A DNA stretch of 64,000 nucleotides, taken from contig JACKOB010000007.1 of the NCBI GenBank assembly GCA_024234575.1, positions 124,001 to 188,000 on the forward strand. The letters run 5' to 3'. Below, in pieces: positions 19,362-27,785 of the stretch. The translations under genes and the position numbers were made by a program. This DNA comes from Hahellaceae bacterium (GTDB lineage Bacteria > Pseudomonadota > Gammaproteobacteria > Pseudomonadales > Oleiphilaceae). The notes beneath the pieces were generated by a model. That model was not told the DNA's origin, made no database searches, and worked only from the letters and a program-made list of their open reading frames with translations. Every line of letters begins with the position of its first letter. Positions within the stretch are counted from its first letter, which is position 1.

Positions 19362-19489
19362 CCCAAGATTACCGAGCGCTATATCGTAAGCTTGTTACGT
19401 TGGGTTCCATAAACCGATGGCAAAAATCCTAAGGTGATATAAACAGGGTTCTTTATAGCAAAACAGTTTTAAAAAATCCTTTTCATTGG

Positions 19490-19517
19490 TTGATAATTAA
19501 CCAATCTGAACAATACT
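19490..19517 (+). promoter_or_regulatory. Candidate sigma-70 promoter for a small RNA
   Basis: TTGATA (19490-19495) and AATACT (19512-19517) are separated by 16 bases in an AT-rich stretch after modC. A transcript would begin near 19523 and end at the terminator at 19590-19621. Confidence 0.4.
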
Positions 19518-19522
19518 AATAG

Positions 19523-19621
19523 ACGGTCGGTAGGCGTCCCTGCTGCCGGCCAGGTAGAGAATCTTTCATGGATACTACTCACGTTACAGCCCGACCCCTT
19601 CCCCAGGAGTCGGGTTTTTTT
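19523..19621 (+). ncRNA. Candidate small RNA, about 100 nt
   Basis: Between modC and the acyltransferase there is a roughly 100-base GC-richer segment bounded by a promoter-like pair and a strong intrinsic terminator. The terminator lies about 137 bases before the next convincing start codon, which suits an independent short transcript. The segment contains two GGA triplets (ATGGATA near the middle, CAGGAGT in the terminator loop and stem), as in Rsm/Csr-binding RNAs, but that is weak. It has no significant ORF. It could instead be a leader with attenuation for the downstream acyltransferase pair. No known RNA family was recognised. Confidence 0.45.
19590..19621 (+). terminator. Strong intrinsic terminator
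   Basis: CCCGAC (19590-19595) pairs with GTCGGG (19609-19614), followed by seven T. It ends the putative small RNA or acts as an attenuator before the acyltransferase gene. Confidence 0.85.
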
Positions 19622-19757
19622 GCTCGTCGTCAACTTTCTGGCCATTGACCCTGGTAAGTCTATTTCTGGTAAACCGATAACACGTTATACTCTTGGCCGT
19701 TTCAGGCTGTCTCCACTGCACCTGTTTTATTTGCGGAAAATAGAGGACGTTTACGCC

Positions 19758-20573
19758 ATGGGTATCAGGTCGTTTCTTAAAAATGCGCTAGTTTCCAAGG
19801 AACTGGATTCGCAACTTAACAAAATCAATAAACCTGTCGGCTCGCTCGGATATGATCCCTGGGGATATAACGTTGATGCCAATAAAGTTGCCATGGCAAT
19901 CTTCGACTATATCTATCATAAGTACTTCCGGGTTGAAGCCAGAGGTATAGACAATGTGCCCGCAGAAGGGCCAGTGTTGATAGTTGCCAATCATAGTGGA
20001 CAGCTACCTATTGATGGCACCCTAATTGGCTATGCGTTAACGTCGAGAGAGAAAAACCCCCGCGTTCCACGTGCTATGATCGAGCGTTTTTTTCCCACCG
20101 TTCCTATATTGGGTAATATGTTAAACCAGGTTGGAGCCGTACTGGGTGATCCGGTCAATTGCGCCAAGATACTATCCAATAATGAAGCAGTAGTCGTGTT
20201 CCCGGAAGGTATCCGCGGTTCAGGCAAATTGTATAAAGACAGATATCAGTTGAAGCGCTTTGGCAATGGCTTTATGCACCTGGCGATGAAATACAATGCG
20301 CCGATTATTCCGGTAGGTGTAGTAGGCTGTGAAGAAACCATTCCTGCCATCGCGAACATCAAGCCATTAGCGAAGATGCTGGGTGTGCCTTATGTGCCTA
20401 TCGCTCTCCCCGTTGTCTTTCCCGCAAAGGTGATACTTAACTTCGGAGAACCCATTTATTTCGATGATAACGTCATCGATGAAGACCACATTACAGAAAG
20501 AGTCGAAGTGGTAAAGTCTGCAATTAGCAAGCTTATTGACAAGGGTCTGTCAGAAAGGAAGAGGTTGTTTTAA
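19758..20573 (+). CDS. PlsC-like lysophospholipid acyltransferase
   Basis: ATG 19758 is preferred because AGAGGA lies ten bases upstream and because the longer frame would run into the terminator. The 271-residue protein has the acyltransferase motifs NHSGQLPID (the catalytic His-Asp block, in the long-spaced form seen in some family members) and FPEGIRG, which binds the glycerol phosphate. It should transfer an acyl chain to a lysophospholipid or similar acceptor at the inner membrane face. Its stop overlaps the next start by one base (TAATG), so the two genes form an operon. Confidence 0.85.
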   Translation: MGIRSFLKNALVSKELDSQLNKINKPVGSLGYDPWGYNVDANKVAMAIFDYIYHKYFRVEARGIDNVPAEGPVLIVANHSGQLPIDGTLIGYALTSREKNPRVPRAMIERFFPTVPILGNMLNQVGAVLGDPVNCAKILSNNEAVVVFPEGIRGSGKLYKDRYQLKRFGNGFMHLAMKYNAPIIPVGVVGCEETIPAIANIKPLAKMLGVPYVPIALPVVFPAKVILNFGEPIYFDDNVIDEDHITERVEVVKSAISKLIDKGLSERKRLF

Positions 20574-21517
20574 TGAAAAGGACAAATAAGCCTACAATTT
20601 TGATAACGGGCTCTGCTGGAGCATTAGCACAGCAAGTTATCAACCGGATGTCCGATAGCTGCAATATTGTGGCGGTTGATTTTCGTGAACAGGTCTACTT
20701 GGGTGATGATATCCCCAGCTATCGAATCGACTTTAACAAACGCGTTTTTGAAGATCTTTTCAGAAAATACAACTTTGACGGTGTGATTCATCTTGGCCGC
20801 CTGATTGCAAGCCAGGAAACACGTATGCGGCGTTACAATGCAAACGTCCTGGGCACACAAAAGCTGTTCGAGTTGAGCCACAAATATGGGGTTAAACAAG
20901 TTACGGTTATGTCAACGTTCCATGTTTATGGCGCTATCGCCTACAACCCCGCTCTGATCGATGAAGATGCCCCGCTAAAGGCGGCTGAGCTGACAATGGA
21001 TTTGGTTGATTCCGTCGAGCTTGAGAACTTGGCCAATATTTATCTGTGGAAGTACCCTGATATTCACATTACTGTGCTGCGTCCATGCAATATCGTTGGC
21101 CCTGGGGTACGAAATACAATCAGTCTGCTACTCAGCAGTAAATACGCACCAGTGTTGGCGGGCTTCTCGCCTATGATGCAGTTTATTCATATTGACGACA
21201 TGGCGGATGCCATTGTTGTGGCACATAAAAAGAATATTCCCGGCATTTATAATGTTGCACCTGATGACTGGGTGTCCTATCAGGAAGCATTGCAGTTGAG
21301 TGGTTGTACTCGTGTACAGATTCCATCCATACCACCATCATTACCCCGATTTATCAGTAGAATAATGGGTTTAAAATCTTTCCCTGTGTATTTGCTGAAT
21401 TACTTTAAATATCCCGTTGTAATAGATGGAAAGCTCTTTAGAAATACTTTTTCATTTAAAGCGAAAAAGCCTCTTAAAGAAGTTTTTAGATACTACGCAG
21501 ACGGCAAGCGGGACTAA
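20573..21517 (+). CDS. NAD-dependent epimerase/dehydratase (extended SDR)
   Basis: The 314-residue protein opens with ILITGSAGALAQQV, the Rossmann GxxGxxA loop of extended short-chain dehydrogenases. MSTFHVYG and a later region with LRPCNIVGPG match sugar-nucleotide epimerase relatives. The usual YxxxK is not obvious: the stretch near residues 140-165 (VELENLANIYLWKYP) offers Tyr and Lys but with altered spacing. It is translationally coupled to the acyltransferase, and pairs of this kind are often linked to lipid metabolism. The substrate is unknown. Confidence 0.8.
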   Translation: MKRTNKPTILITGSAGALAQQVINRMSDSCNIVAVDFREQVYLGDDIPSYRIDFNKRVFEDLFRKYNFDGVIHLGRLIASQETRMRRYNANVLGTQKLFELSHKYGVKQVTVMSTFHVYGAIAYNPALIDEDAPLKAAELTMDLVDSVELENLANIYLWKYPDIHITVLRPCNIVGPGVRNTISLLLSSKYAPVLAGFSPMMQFIHIDDMADAIVVAHKKNIPGIYNVAPDDWVSYQEALQLSGCTRVQIPSIPPSLPRFISRIMGLKSFPVYLLNYFKYPVVIDGKLFRNTFSFKAKKPLKEVFRYYADGKRD

Positions 21518-21781
21518 CAGACAGCCTCTTGTGCAATCGTGGCGGTGAAGCGTGGCTTCCTGCCACGATTATCCTCCCCCAACCTCGCTCTTTACAAATC
21601 CAGATTCTGTTCTAAATTTGCACTAAGTCTTAAGAGAACTGTCATTCAACTTTCTCGATTCGCACAGAAGGCTGCGATGCTTAACATCAGCCCAAAAAGC
21701 GGAGTGTGCCAGGCGGCAAGAGGTAGACGAGCAGTGGCAATTATTAATCAGATTTTAATACTATTTTTTCGAGAGTTAAAA

Positions 21782-22003
21782 ATGCTCTTATTGCCGCTAT
21801 GGCTCATCCATTCGGCCCCTGATCACAAGCATTTTTCGCATCGCAGGTTAACGGTTCATTACCGGCGGCGTATTAAACTGGTGAAGGCCGTGTGGTTAGG
21901 TGTTGCCGCAATTTTGTTGGTGTTACCCTCACCCGCATTTGCCGTGCCTCTGTGCCTCTTTAGTTCTTTTTTATCTTTCAGTATTTTGGATGAGCATCAA
22001 TAA
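21782..22003 (+). CDS. Small membrane protein resembling the PGPGW family
   Basis: A 73-residue frame starting at ATG 21782 has RRRIKLVKAVWLGVAAILLV followed by LPSPAF and another hydrophobic segment. Basic residues, helix, LPGPGW, helix is the plan of PGPGW putative transmembrane proteins; here the motif reads PSPAF, so it may be divergent or decaying. The same frame is open upstream to GTG 21539, but that part looks non-coding. Its stop codon lies inside the first copy of a 19-bp tandem duplication. Confidence 0.4.
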   Translation: MLLLPLWLIHSAPDHKHFSHRRLTVHYRRRIKLVKAVWLGVAAILLVLPSPAFAVPLCLFSSFLSFSILDEHQ

Positions 22004-22022
22004 TTTGGATGAGCATCAATAA
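21985..22022. repeat. 19-bp perfect tandem duplication
   Basis: TTTGGATGAGCATCAATAA occurs at 21985-22003 and again immediately at 22004-22022. The first copy contains the last codons and stop of the small membrane protein. It looks like a recent slippage duplication. Confidence 0.9.
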
Positions 22023-22145
22023 ATAGTGTTAAACCATCACATACTCTCATGCTGGTGTTACAATGCTGCGCATTCATATTTGCCTCGTTATGCATGACGA
22101 GGCGTTACTGGTCTCTAAAATGTTTATGGCAATATTTCTCATATA

Positions 22146-24206
22146 ATGGGTTACTCTTTCGGCACTCTTAGTCATGGAACAGGCGTCATTGTATATGGCT
22201 TAATCTGCCTGCTACTGTTAAAAAGCTACCTTCGCCGCAATAGTGACCGCACCCTGCTTTTGGCGTGTTTCGTTACACTAATCTGGATGGCATCGCTAAC
22301 CATACAGTCTGTTACCGGGTTTCCGTCGTTTCATGTGCGCTACGCTATCGAAATAGTTCGCAACCTTTCATGGATATTCGTTTTACTCTCGATATTTAGT
22401 TTTATTGAACAAGATCATCCCCGCCGTTTAACAACGAAACACATTCGCACAGGGGTTGTGGTTTTTTATGGCATCATATTTACTTCAATTTTAGTTGAAG
22501 GCTTTTCTGGTATTCCTCTGATCAATGGCAAAGTGTTACTCACGACACAAATCGCGTCTTCGGTTATTGGTCTCATGTTGTTAGAGCAAAGCTGGCGAAA
22601 CTCTTCCACGTATGGCCGCTCCAGCGTCAAATATCTGTGCATCGCCATCTGTTCGATCTTCGTTTATGACTTCCTGATGTATTCCGATGCTTTGTTGTTT
22701 GGTCAGATTTCCGACTCCATTTGGGATGCCCGTGGCGCCATTAATACATTCGTTGCGCCTCTCATTGCTATTACGATGGTAAATACGCGCAAGCAACCCG
22801 TTTCTGTGCAAGTCTCGCGGCAAATGGTGTTTCACACCGGCACATTGTTTCTTGCTGGTGTATATCTTTTGGCAATCTCCACTGGTGGTTACTATGTGCG
22901 TACCTTTGGCGGTACCTGGGGAGAAGCCTTACAAACTGTCTTCTTTTTCTGTGCTTTTATCTTGATGGTTTTGTTAATAGCCAGTCGAGGTTTTCGCGCT
23001 AAGCTAATGGTATTTATAAGTAAAAATTTCTTTGATTATAAATACGACTATCGGGACGAGTGGCTGAAGAGTACAAATTTGTTAGTGGATAGTGTCGAAA
23101 AAACGCCTCTGAAAGAGCGTGTTATTCAGGTATTGGCAGGCTTAGTCGAAAGCCACAGCGGCGCATTGTGGCTAAAGCGCGATAACAGCGGCTATACCGC
23201 CCAGTCTTATCTAAGTAGTCGCGCGATCCGTAACAATCACGTAGATGAAACATCAGAGCTGATAACGTTTTTTAAACAATCGAATTGGATTATTGATCTA
23301 AAAGAATATTTTACCGACCCAACTAAATACCATTTGCTCGAAATACCTGATTGCATCAGCAAAATGGATCATCCTTGGCTGATCGTTCCTCTATACAACA
23401 GTAATAGTGTCTTCGGCTTTGTGGTAATCAATGAGCCGATTACTAAAATGGAGCTCAATTGGGAAAACTACGACTTAATTAAAGTGGTAGCCAGCCAGGC
23501 CAGCAGTTTTCTGGCCCAGAGTCAGTACCAGGAAGACCTGGCACAAGCGCAACAGTTTGAGGCGGTTAACCGCACTTCCGCTTTTATGGTGCATGACCTC
23601 AAAACCATTATCGCGCAGTTATCACTTCTTACTAAAAATGCGCATAAATTTAAGTCGAACCCCGCTTTTATCGAAGATATGATCAAAACTACGGAACATA
23701 CTGTTGATAAAATGCAACACCTTTTGCAGCAAATTCGTAATCCAACAATTCAGCATGAATTACAGACAGTTGATATTGTCGAACTATTACACAAAGTGTG
23801 CGAGGCGCAAAAAAAGTTTAAACCGGCGCCCGCATTTGATTGCAAAGAAAAATCGCTAAAAGTTAAAGCCGATTACGATCAGTTGTTTATGGTTATCGGA
23901 CATGTCATACAAAACGCACAGGATGCCACGCCGAAGACCGGCGAAGTAAAGGTCAGTTTAAAGAAAGCAAAGGGTATGGTTTACGTGTTTATTCAGGATA
24001 ATGGAACCGGAATGTCGGAAGACTTTATCCGAGAGCAACTTTTCAAACCCTTCGTAAGCACAAAAGGACTAACGGGAATGGGCATTGGTGCCTATCAATC
24101 CAGGGAATACCTGAAAAAAATAGGCGGTAACATTGAGGTTACCAGCGAACCAGATGTAGGTACCTGTTTTACCCTGCATATTCCCGTAGACTTTCGCCAT
24201 ACCTGA
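22146..24206 (+). CDS. prsK: XrtA/PEP-CTERM system histidine kinase PrsK
   Basis: The 686-residue sensor kinase has an N-terminal block of about eight hydrophobic helices (residues 5-290), a GAF-like domain (about 315-460), a histidine phosphoacceptor in MVHDLKTI (His483) and a HATPase with NAQDATP, DNGTGM and GMGIGAYQS. This architecture, next to a PrsR-type regulator, identifies PrsK, the kinase of exosortase A loci. It should phosphorylate PrsR in response to an unknown membrane or envelope signal. No clear ribosome binding site precedes the ATG. About 100 bases separate it from prsR, consistent with an operon. Confidence 0.9.
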   Translation: MGYSFGTLSHGTGVIVYGLICLLLLKSYLRRNSDRTLLLACFVTLIWMASLTIQSVTGFPSFHVRYAIEIVRNLSWIFVLLSIFSFIEQDHPRRLTTKHIRTGVVVFYGIIFTSILVEGFSGIPLINGKVLLTTQIASSVIGLMLLEQSWRNSSTYGRSSVKYLCIAICSIFVYDFLMYSDALLFGQISDSIWDARGAINTFVAPLIAITMVNTRKQPVSVQVSRQMVFHTGTLFLAGVYLLAISTGGYYVRTFGGTWGEALQTVFFFCAFILMVLLIASRGFRAKLMVFISKNFFDYKYDYRDEWLKSTNLLVDSVEKTPLKERVIQVLAGLVESHSGALWLKRDNSGYTAQSYLSSRAIRNNHVDETSELITFFKQSNWIIDLKEYFTDPTKYHLLEIPDCISKMDHPWLIVPLYNSNSVFGFVVINEPITKMELNWENYDLIKVVASQASSFLAQSQYQEDLAQAQQFEAVNRTSAFMVHDLKTIIAQLSLLTKNAHKFKSNPAFIEDMIKTTEHTVDKMQHLLQQIRNPTIQHELQTVDIVELLHKVCEAQKKFKPAPAFDCKEKSLKVKADYDQLFMVIGHVIQNAQDATPKTGEVKVSLKKAKGMVYVFIQDNGTGMSEDFIREQLFKPFVSTKGLTGMGIGAYQSREYLKKIGGNIEVTSEPDVGTCFTLHIPVDFRHT

Positions 24207-24306
24207 GAATTGATTACCAGTTTTAAACCAATAGCTAAAAGACAGCCCAATTTATTTTTGCTAGATTGACAACCTTACTATATGAACACGGAGTTACAGT
24301 TTCCAC

Positions 24307-25662
24307 GTGATTAAAAAACTGCTTATAGTTGAAGATGATCCTGGCCTGCAAAGTCAGATGAAATGGTGCTTCGAAGACGTCGAAGTGCACGTTGCCGATG
24401 ATCGGGAGTCTGCACTCTCCCTCTTTAGACGTGTCGAACCCTCCGTCGTGACCCTCGACCTGGGGTTGCCACCAGACCCCGGCGGTTCAAGCGAAGGGTT
24501 TCGTACCCTCGAAGATATCTTGCGCCTTTCTCCCTCTACTAAAGTCATTGTCGTGACCGGTCGAGAAGAAAAAGAAAATGCGGTCAAAGCAATAGGTATG
24601 GGTGCAAGTGATTTTTACCAGAAACCCGTAGACGCAGACATATTGTCGTTTGTAGTCAACCGCGCATTTCGCCTTGCAGAGCTTGAAAAAGAAAATCAGG
24701 AACTAGTTGAAAGCCAGCCAGCAACAAAGCTGAAAGGCGTGATCGCCAGCAGCCCTGAAATGCTGGAAATTTGCAAAACCATTGAGAAAATTGCGCCGGT
24801 TGATCTAACGACTTTGATTCTCGGTGAAACAGGCACGGGCAAAGAACTGCTAGCCCGGGCGATTCATGATAACAGCCTGCGTAAAAACAAAGCATTTTCT
24901 GCTATCAATTGCGCAGCTATCCCAGAAAATCTTCTCGAGAGCGAACTCTTTGGACACGAAAAAGGTGCCTTTACCGGCGCCACAGCGCAGAAAAAGGGAA
25001 AAATTGAACTCGCTGATGGAGGCACGCTGTTCCTGGATGAAATCGGCGACATGCCGCTGCCACTGCAGGCTAAAATGCTGCGGTTTTTGCAAGAGCGGGT
25101 CATAGAGCGAGTTGGTGGGGTAAAAGAAGTACCGGTTGATATCCGCGTGGTGTGTGCCACCCATCGACAGGTGCGTGACCTAATCGATGAAGGCGCGTTT
25201 CGCGAAGATCTCTATTACCGGATAAGCGAAATCACCCTGCAGGTACCACCTCTTCGCGAAAGACATGGGGATGCCATTGTAATTGCCAAAGCGATGTTAA
25301 AAACATTTGCCAAGCAGCTTGATCGAGGCTCACTCGCCTTCTCTGACGATGCCGTAAAATGTATTCAGACCTACCCATGGCCGGGTAATGTTAGAGAAAT
25401 GATTAACAAGGTGAAAAGAGCGACCATCATGAGTGAAGGCAAAAAGGTGACCGCACAAGACCTTGAACTACCTAATTGCGATGATGAAATAGGCGAGGAT
25501 TTGTTTAATCTACGACAAGTACGTGAAGAAGCCGAGAAAAAAGCCATTCGCCAGGCCCTTGAAAGCTCTGAATACAATATGTCCCGCGCGGCGAAGTTAC
25601 TCGGGGTGACCCGGCCAACGCTGTACAGTCTTACAGACAAATACAATATGACTGTGCAGTAA
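24307..25662 (+). CDS. prsR: PEP-CTERM-box response regulator PrsR (sigma-54 activator)
   Basis: The 451-residue protein starts at GTG with CGGAG upstream. It has a receiver domain (1-125, phospho-acceptor Asp51 in TLDLGLPP), an AAA+ domain with Walker A GETGTGKE (173-180) and GAFTGA (220-225), the loop that contacts sigma-54, and a Fis-type HTH (about 420-448, MSRAAKLLGVTRPTLY). This is the NtrC-class layout of PrsR. It should activate sigma-54 promoters of PEP-CTERM genes after phosphorylation by PrsK. A matching promoter is present at 37391-37405. Confidence 0.93.
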   Translation: MIKKLLIVEDDPGLQSQMKWCFEDVEVHVADDRESALSLFRRVEPSVVTLDLGLPPDPGGSSEGFRTLEDILRLSPSTKVIVVTGREEKENAVKAIGMGASDFYQKPVDADILSFVVNRAFRLAELEKENQELVESQPATKLKGVIASSPEMLEICKTIEKIAPVDLTTLILGETGTGKELLARAIHDNSLRKNKAFSAINCAAIPENLLESELFGHEKGAFTGATAQKKGKIELADGGTLFLDEIGDMPLPLQAKMLRFLQERVIERVGGVKEVPVDIRVVCATHRQVRDLIDEGAFREDLYYRISEITLQVPPLRERHGDAIVIAKAMLKTFAKQLDRGSLAFSDDAVKCIQTYPWPGNVREMINKVKRATIMSEGKKVTAQDLELPNCDDEIGEDLFNLRQVREEAEKKAIRQALESSEYNMSRAAKLLGVTRPTLYSLTDKYNMTVQ

Positions 25663-25681
25663 TAATTCTGTGCAGTGTTAA

Positions 25682-25716
25682 CCGTAGGATAAAGCCATTT
25701 GTGTTTTACCCTACGG
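25682..25716. other. Inverted repeat after prsR
   Basis: CCGTAGG (25682-25688) and CCTACGG (25710-25716) form a stem extended by TAAA/TTTA. It lies 20 bases after the prsR stop but lacks a following T run, so it may stabilise or end the transcript. Confidence 0.5.
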
Positions 25717-25884
25717 CTACCCCCAAATTGCTTTCCCCTCTTGTTATGTCTTTTACCAAAATAACGGCTATATTTTCAGTAACACACATTAAGTTAATGA
25801 CACCTGCAATCTGATAGAAAAGGTAACTTATCGTAAAGCTATCTTTTATTGCGCCTGGTGCTCACTTTGGGACGTTAAGGTTAC

Positions 25885-26730
25885 ATGAAAATTAAAGACT
25901 ATATTAAAAAAGCAGAAGGCATCTATGCCCTGCCTGACACAACTATCAGGCTGCAAGAAATTCTGAACGACGACACCTCATCTTTAACAGACGTTGCCAA
26001 TGTTGTATCCATCGATCCAACGTTAACGTCAAAACTCCTGAAACTTGCTAACAGTGCGTTCTACAGCTTTCCATCTAAAATCGACACTGTCAGCCGGGCC
26101 ATCGGTATCCTTGGCGCCGATGCAGTGTTTAATCTCGCACTTGCCAATAGTGCGGTTGATGCCTTTGCCAAAGTGAACCGTGACGCTATCGACCTTGATA
26201 AATTTTGGCGGCACTCGGTTGACTGTGCATTAATCACTAAAGAGCTGGGCTCGTTCAGTAAGTGCCGAAACATTGAACGACTTTTTGTGATGGGGTTGTT
26301 AGCCAATCTGGGCGAGCTTATTTGCGCGAATGAAACACCGGAAATCGCCAAGCGCTGCGCTCAATACACGGCACAGACGCCACCCTGGGCAATGCAGAAA
26401 GAGGTTTTGGGCTTCACCTATGCAGAATTAGGTTCTGAACTGTTACGAACATGGTGCCTGCCACCTGAAATCTATAACGTTGTTGGTATGCAGCATAATC
26501 CCGAGAAAAGCAGCTTTCCGACAGAAGCACGCCTGCTGCACATAGCTTCAAGAGTCGCACTAAGTCTGGGTGACGCGGAGCTGTTTTCTATCGATGAAGT
26601 GATGAATAGTCCGGATTTTTCTGCAACTAAACTGTCCAGCGACGATATCAGTTCTGCTGTCGAGTTCGCGAATATCGAAGCGATTAATGTGTTGCAAATA
26701 CTAAACCCAATGGCCGCGTCAATTTATTAA
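25885..26730 (+). CDS. HDOD domain protein
   Basis: The 281-residue cytoplasmic protein is almost entirely an HDOD domain: LPDTTIRLQEILNDDTSS, SIDPTLTSKLLKLANSAFYSF and RAIGILGADAVFNLAL are the typical helices. HDOD proteins are non-catalytic relatives of HD phosphohydrolases, often found with c-di-GMP or stress signalling. AAGG precedes the ATG. It sits between prsR and the convergent protease gene, and any role in the exosortase system is only suggested by position. Confidence 0.88.
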   Translation: MKIKDYIKKAEGIYALPDTTIRLQEILNDDTSSLTDVANVVSIDPTLTSKLLKLANSAFYSFPSKIDTVSRAIGILGADAVFNLALANSAVDAFAKVNRDAIDLDKFWRHSVDCALITKELGSFSKCRNIERLFVMGLLANLGELICANETPEIAKRCAQYTAQTPPWAMQKEVLGFTYAELGSELLRTWCLPPEIYNVVGMQHNPEKSSFPTEARLLHIASRVALSLGDAELFSIDEVMNSPDFSATKLSSDDISSAVEFANIEAINVLQILNPMAASIY

Positions 26731-26783
26731 ACGAACTAAAAAAAATTGGTTCACTAACGGAACCTGCACCTGAAAAACAAGAT

Positions 26784-26821
26784 CTGCAGCCACCGCGTTA
26801 AAACATCATTGCAGGCTGCAG
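26784..26821. other. Inverted repeat between convergent genes
   Basis: CTGCAGCC (26784-26791) is inverted as GGCTGCAG (26814-26821) with a 22-base spacer, midway between the converging HDOD and protease genes. It may be a two-way transcription end, though there is no T run. Confidence 0.4.
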
Positions 26822-26838
26822 GTATCGATTTAGGATGG

Positions 26839-27624
26839 CTATTGCATTAATCCTGCATCCCGCAGTACAGCCTCTATTTCAACCGAAGGAATCACATAGG
26901 TGATGCCACTGGGTTTTTCTAGTACAGCCTCTTTGCTTTCCTTAACAAATACTTTATTTACAACGCCTATCACTGCCCCCGACTGCATGTCAAACACCGG
27001 ACTACCGCTGTTTCCCGGATAGGCCGTGGCATCCAACTGGTAGACCATAAATGGGTCTTTAAGGCGCTTTAGTACGCTGGCACTTAATTTTTTAGAGTTA
27101 TCCGCAGGAATGGCGACTGGCGTAATGCTGCTGACAATACCTTGGTGGGTCACAGGGTAAAAGCCAAGAATGGCACCTATGGGATACCCGGTAAAGGCGA
27201 TGGTTTCTCCTTCCCGAACTTTGGTATCGCTAAACCTCAATGCCGGAAGCTTTTTACCTGTGTGTTTTAAAATCGCGATGTCGCGTGACTCATCTCTGGC
27301 AACCACTGACACTTTGTAGACGTCAGGATTAAATCCCTGGCCAACAAATATGACCAGCTCTTCTTTTTCGAGGGTTTCTATGGGGGATACGACGTGCTGG
27401 TTGGTGACAATGTATGTGCCGTCTAAAACAACAAATCCGGTGCCTTTTAAATGGGTTTGCGGCCTGCCTAACACATTGTAACTGCCCACACCGACGATGG
27501 ATGGCTTAATCTTAACAATTGTGTCTGGAAGCGCTGCCGTAACCGTCGTACTAAATAGCGCACCAAAACACGCGGCAAGAAAAAGAAAGTGCTTAACCTG
27601 ATCTTTCCATAATCCAATATTCAT
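26839..27624 (-). CDS. Secreted trypsin-like serine protease
   Basis: Start ATG at 27624 is preferred over the longer frame because it has AGGA upstream and begins a signal peptide (hydrophobic core HFLFLAACFGALF, likely cut after TVTAA). The 261-residue product has a trypsin/DegP-like catalytic triad: His77 in VTNQHVV, Asp115 in SRDIAIL and Ser206 in YPGNSGSPV. No PDZ domain follows. It probably acts in the periplasm or outside the cell. It lies within the exosortase gene region on the opposite strand, and might process exported proteins, but this is not shown. Confidence 0.85.
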   Translation of the reverse strand: MNIGLWKDQVKHFLFLAACFGALFSTTVTAALPDTIVKIKPSIVGVGSYNVLGRPQTHLKGTGFVVLDGTYIVTNQHVVSPIETLEKEELVIFVGQGFNPDVYKVSVVARDESRDIAILKHTGKKLPALRFSDTKVREGETIAFTGYPIGAILGFYPVTHQGIVSSITPVAIPADNSKKLSASVLKRLKDPFMVYQLDATAYPGNSGSPVFDMQSGAVIGVVNKVFVKESKEAVLEKPSGITYVIPSVEIEAVLRDAGLMQ

Positions 27625-27785
27625 CTGTTTAGTCCTATGAATCCCGTAAATACTATGAACAATTCGCATGCTAGCCGCATCGATAATGCAATCGGTTCTA
27701 AATTCCCGTGCGCAAGCGGTTCGCAATCACTATAATTGATTTCAGACAGCGATGGTTAATTGGATAAATAACTCAGGGAGCGAAA

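Noticed and set aside
19620..19757. Longer N-terminus for the PlsC-like acyltransferase
   Set aside because: It would begin within the terminator T run; ATG 19758 has a good ribosome binding site.
27625..27726. 34-residue N-terminal extension of the serine protease
   Set aside because: It would place extra residues before a clear signal peptide, and the inner ATG has AGGA upstream.
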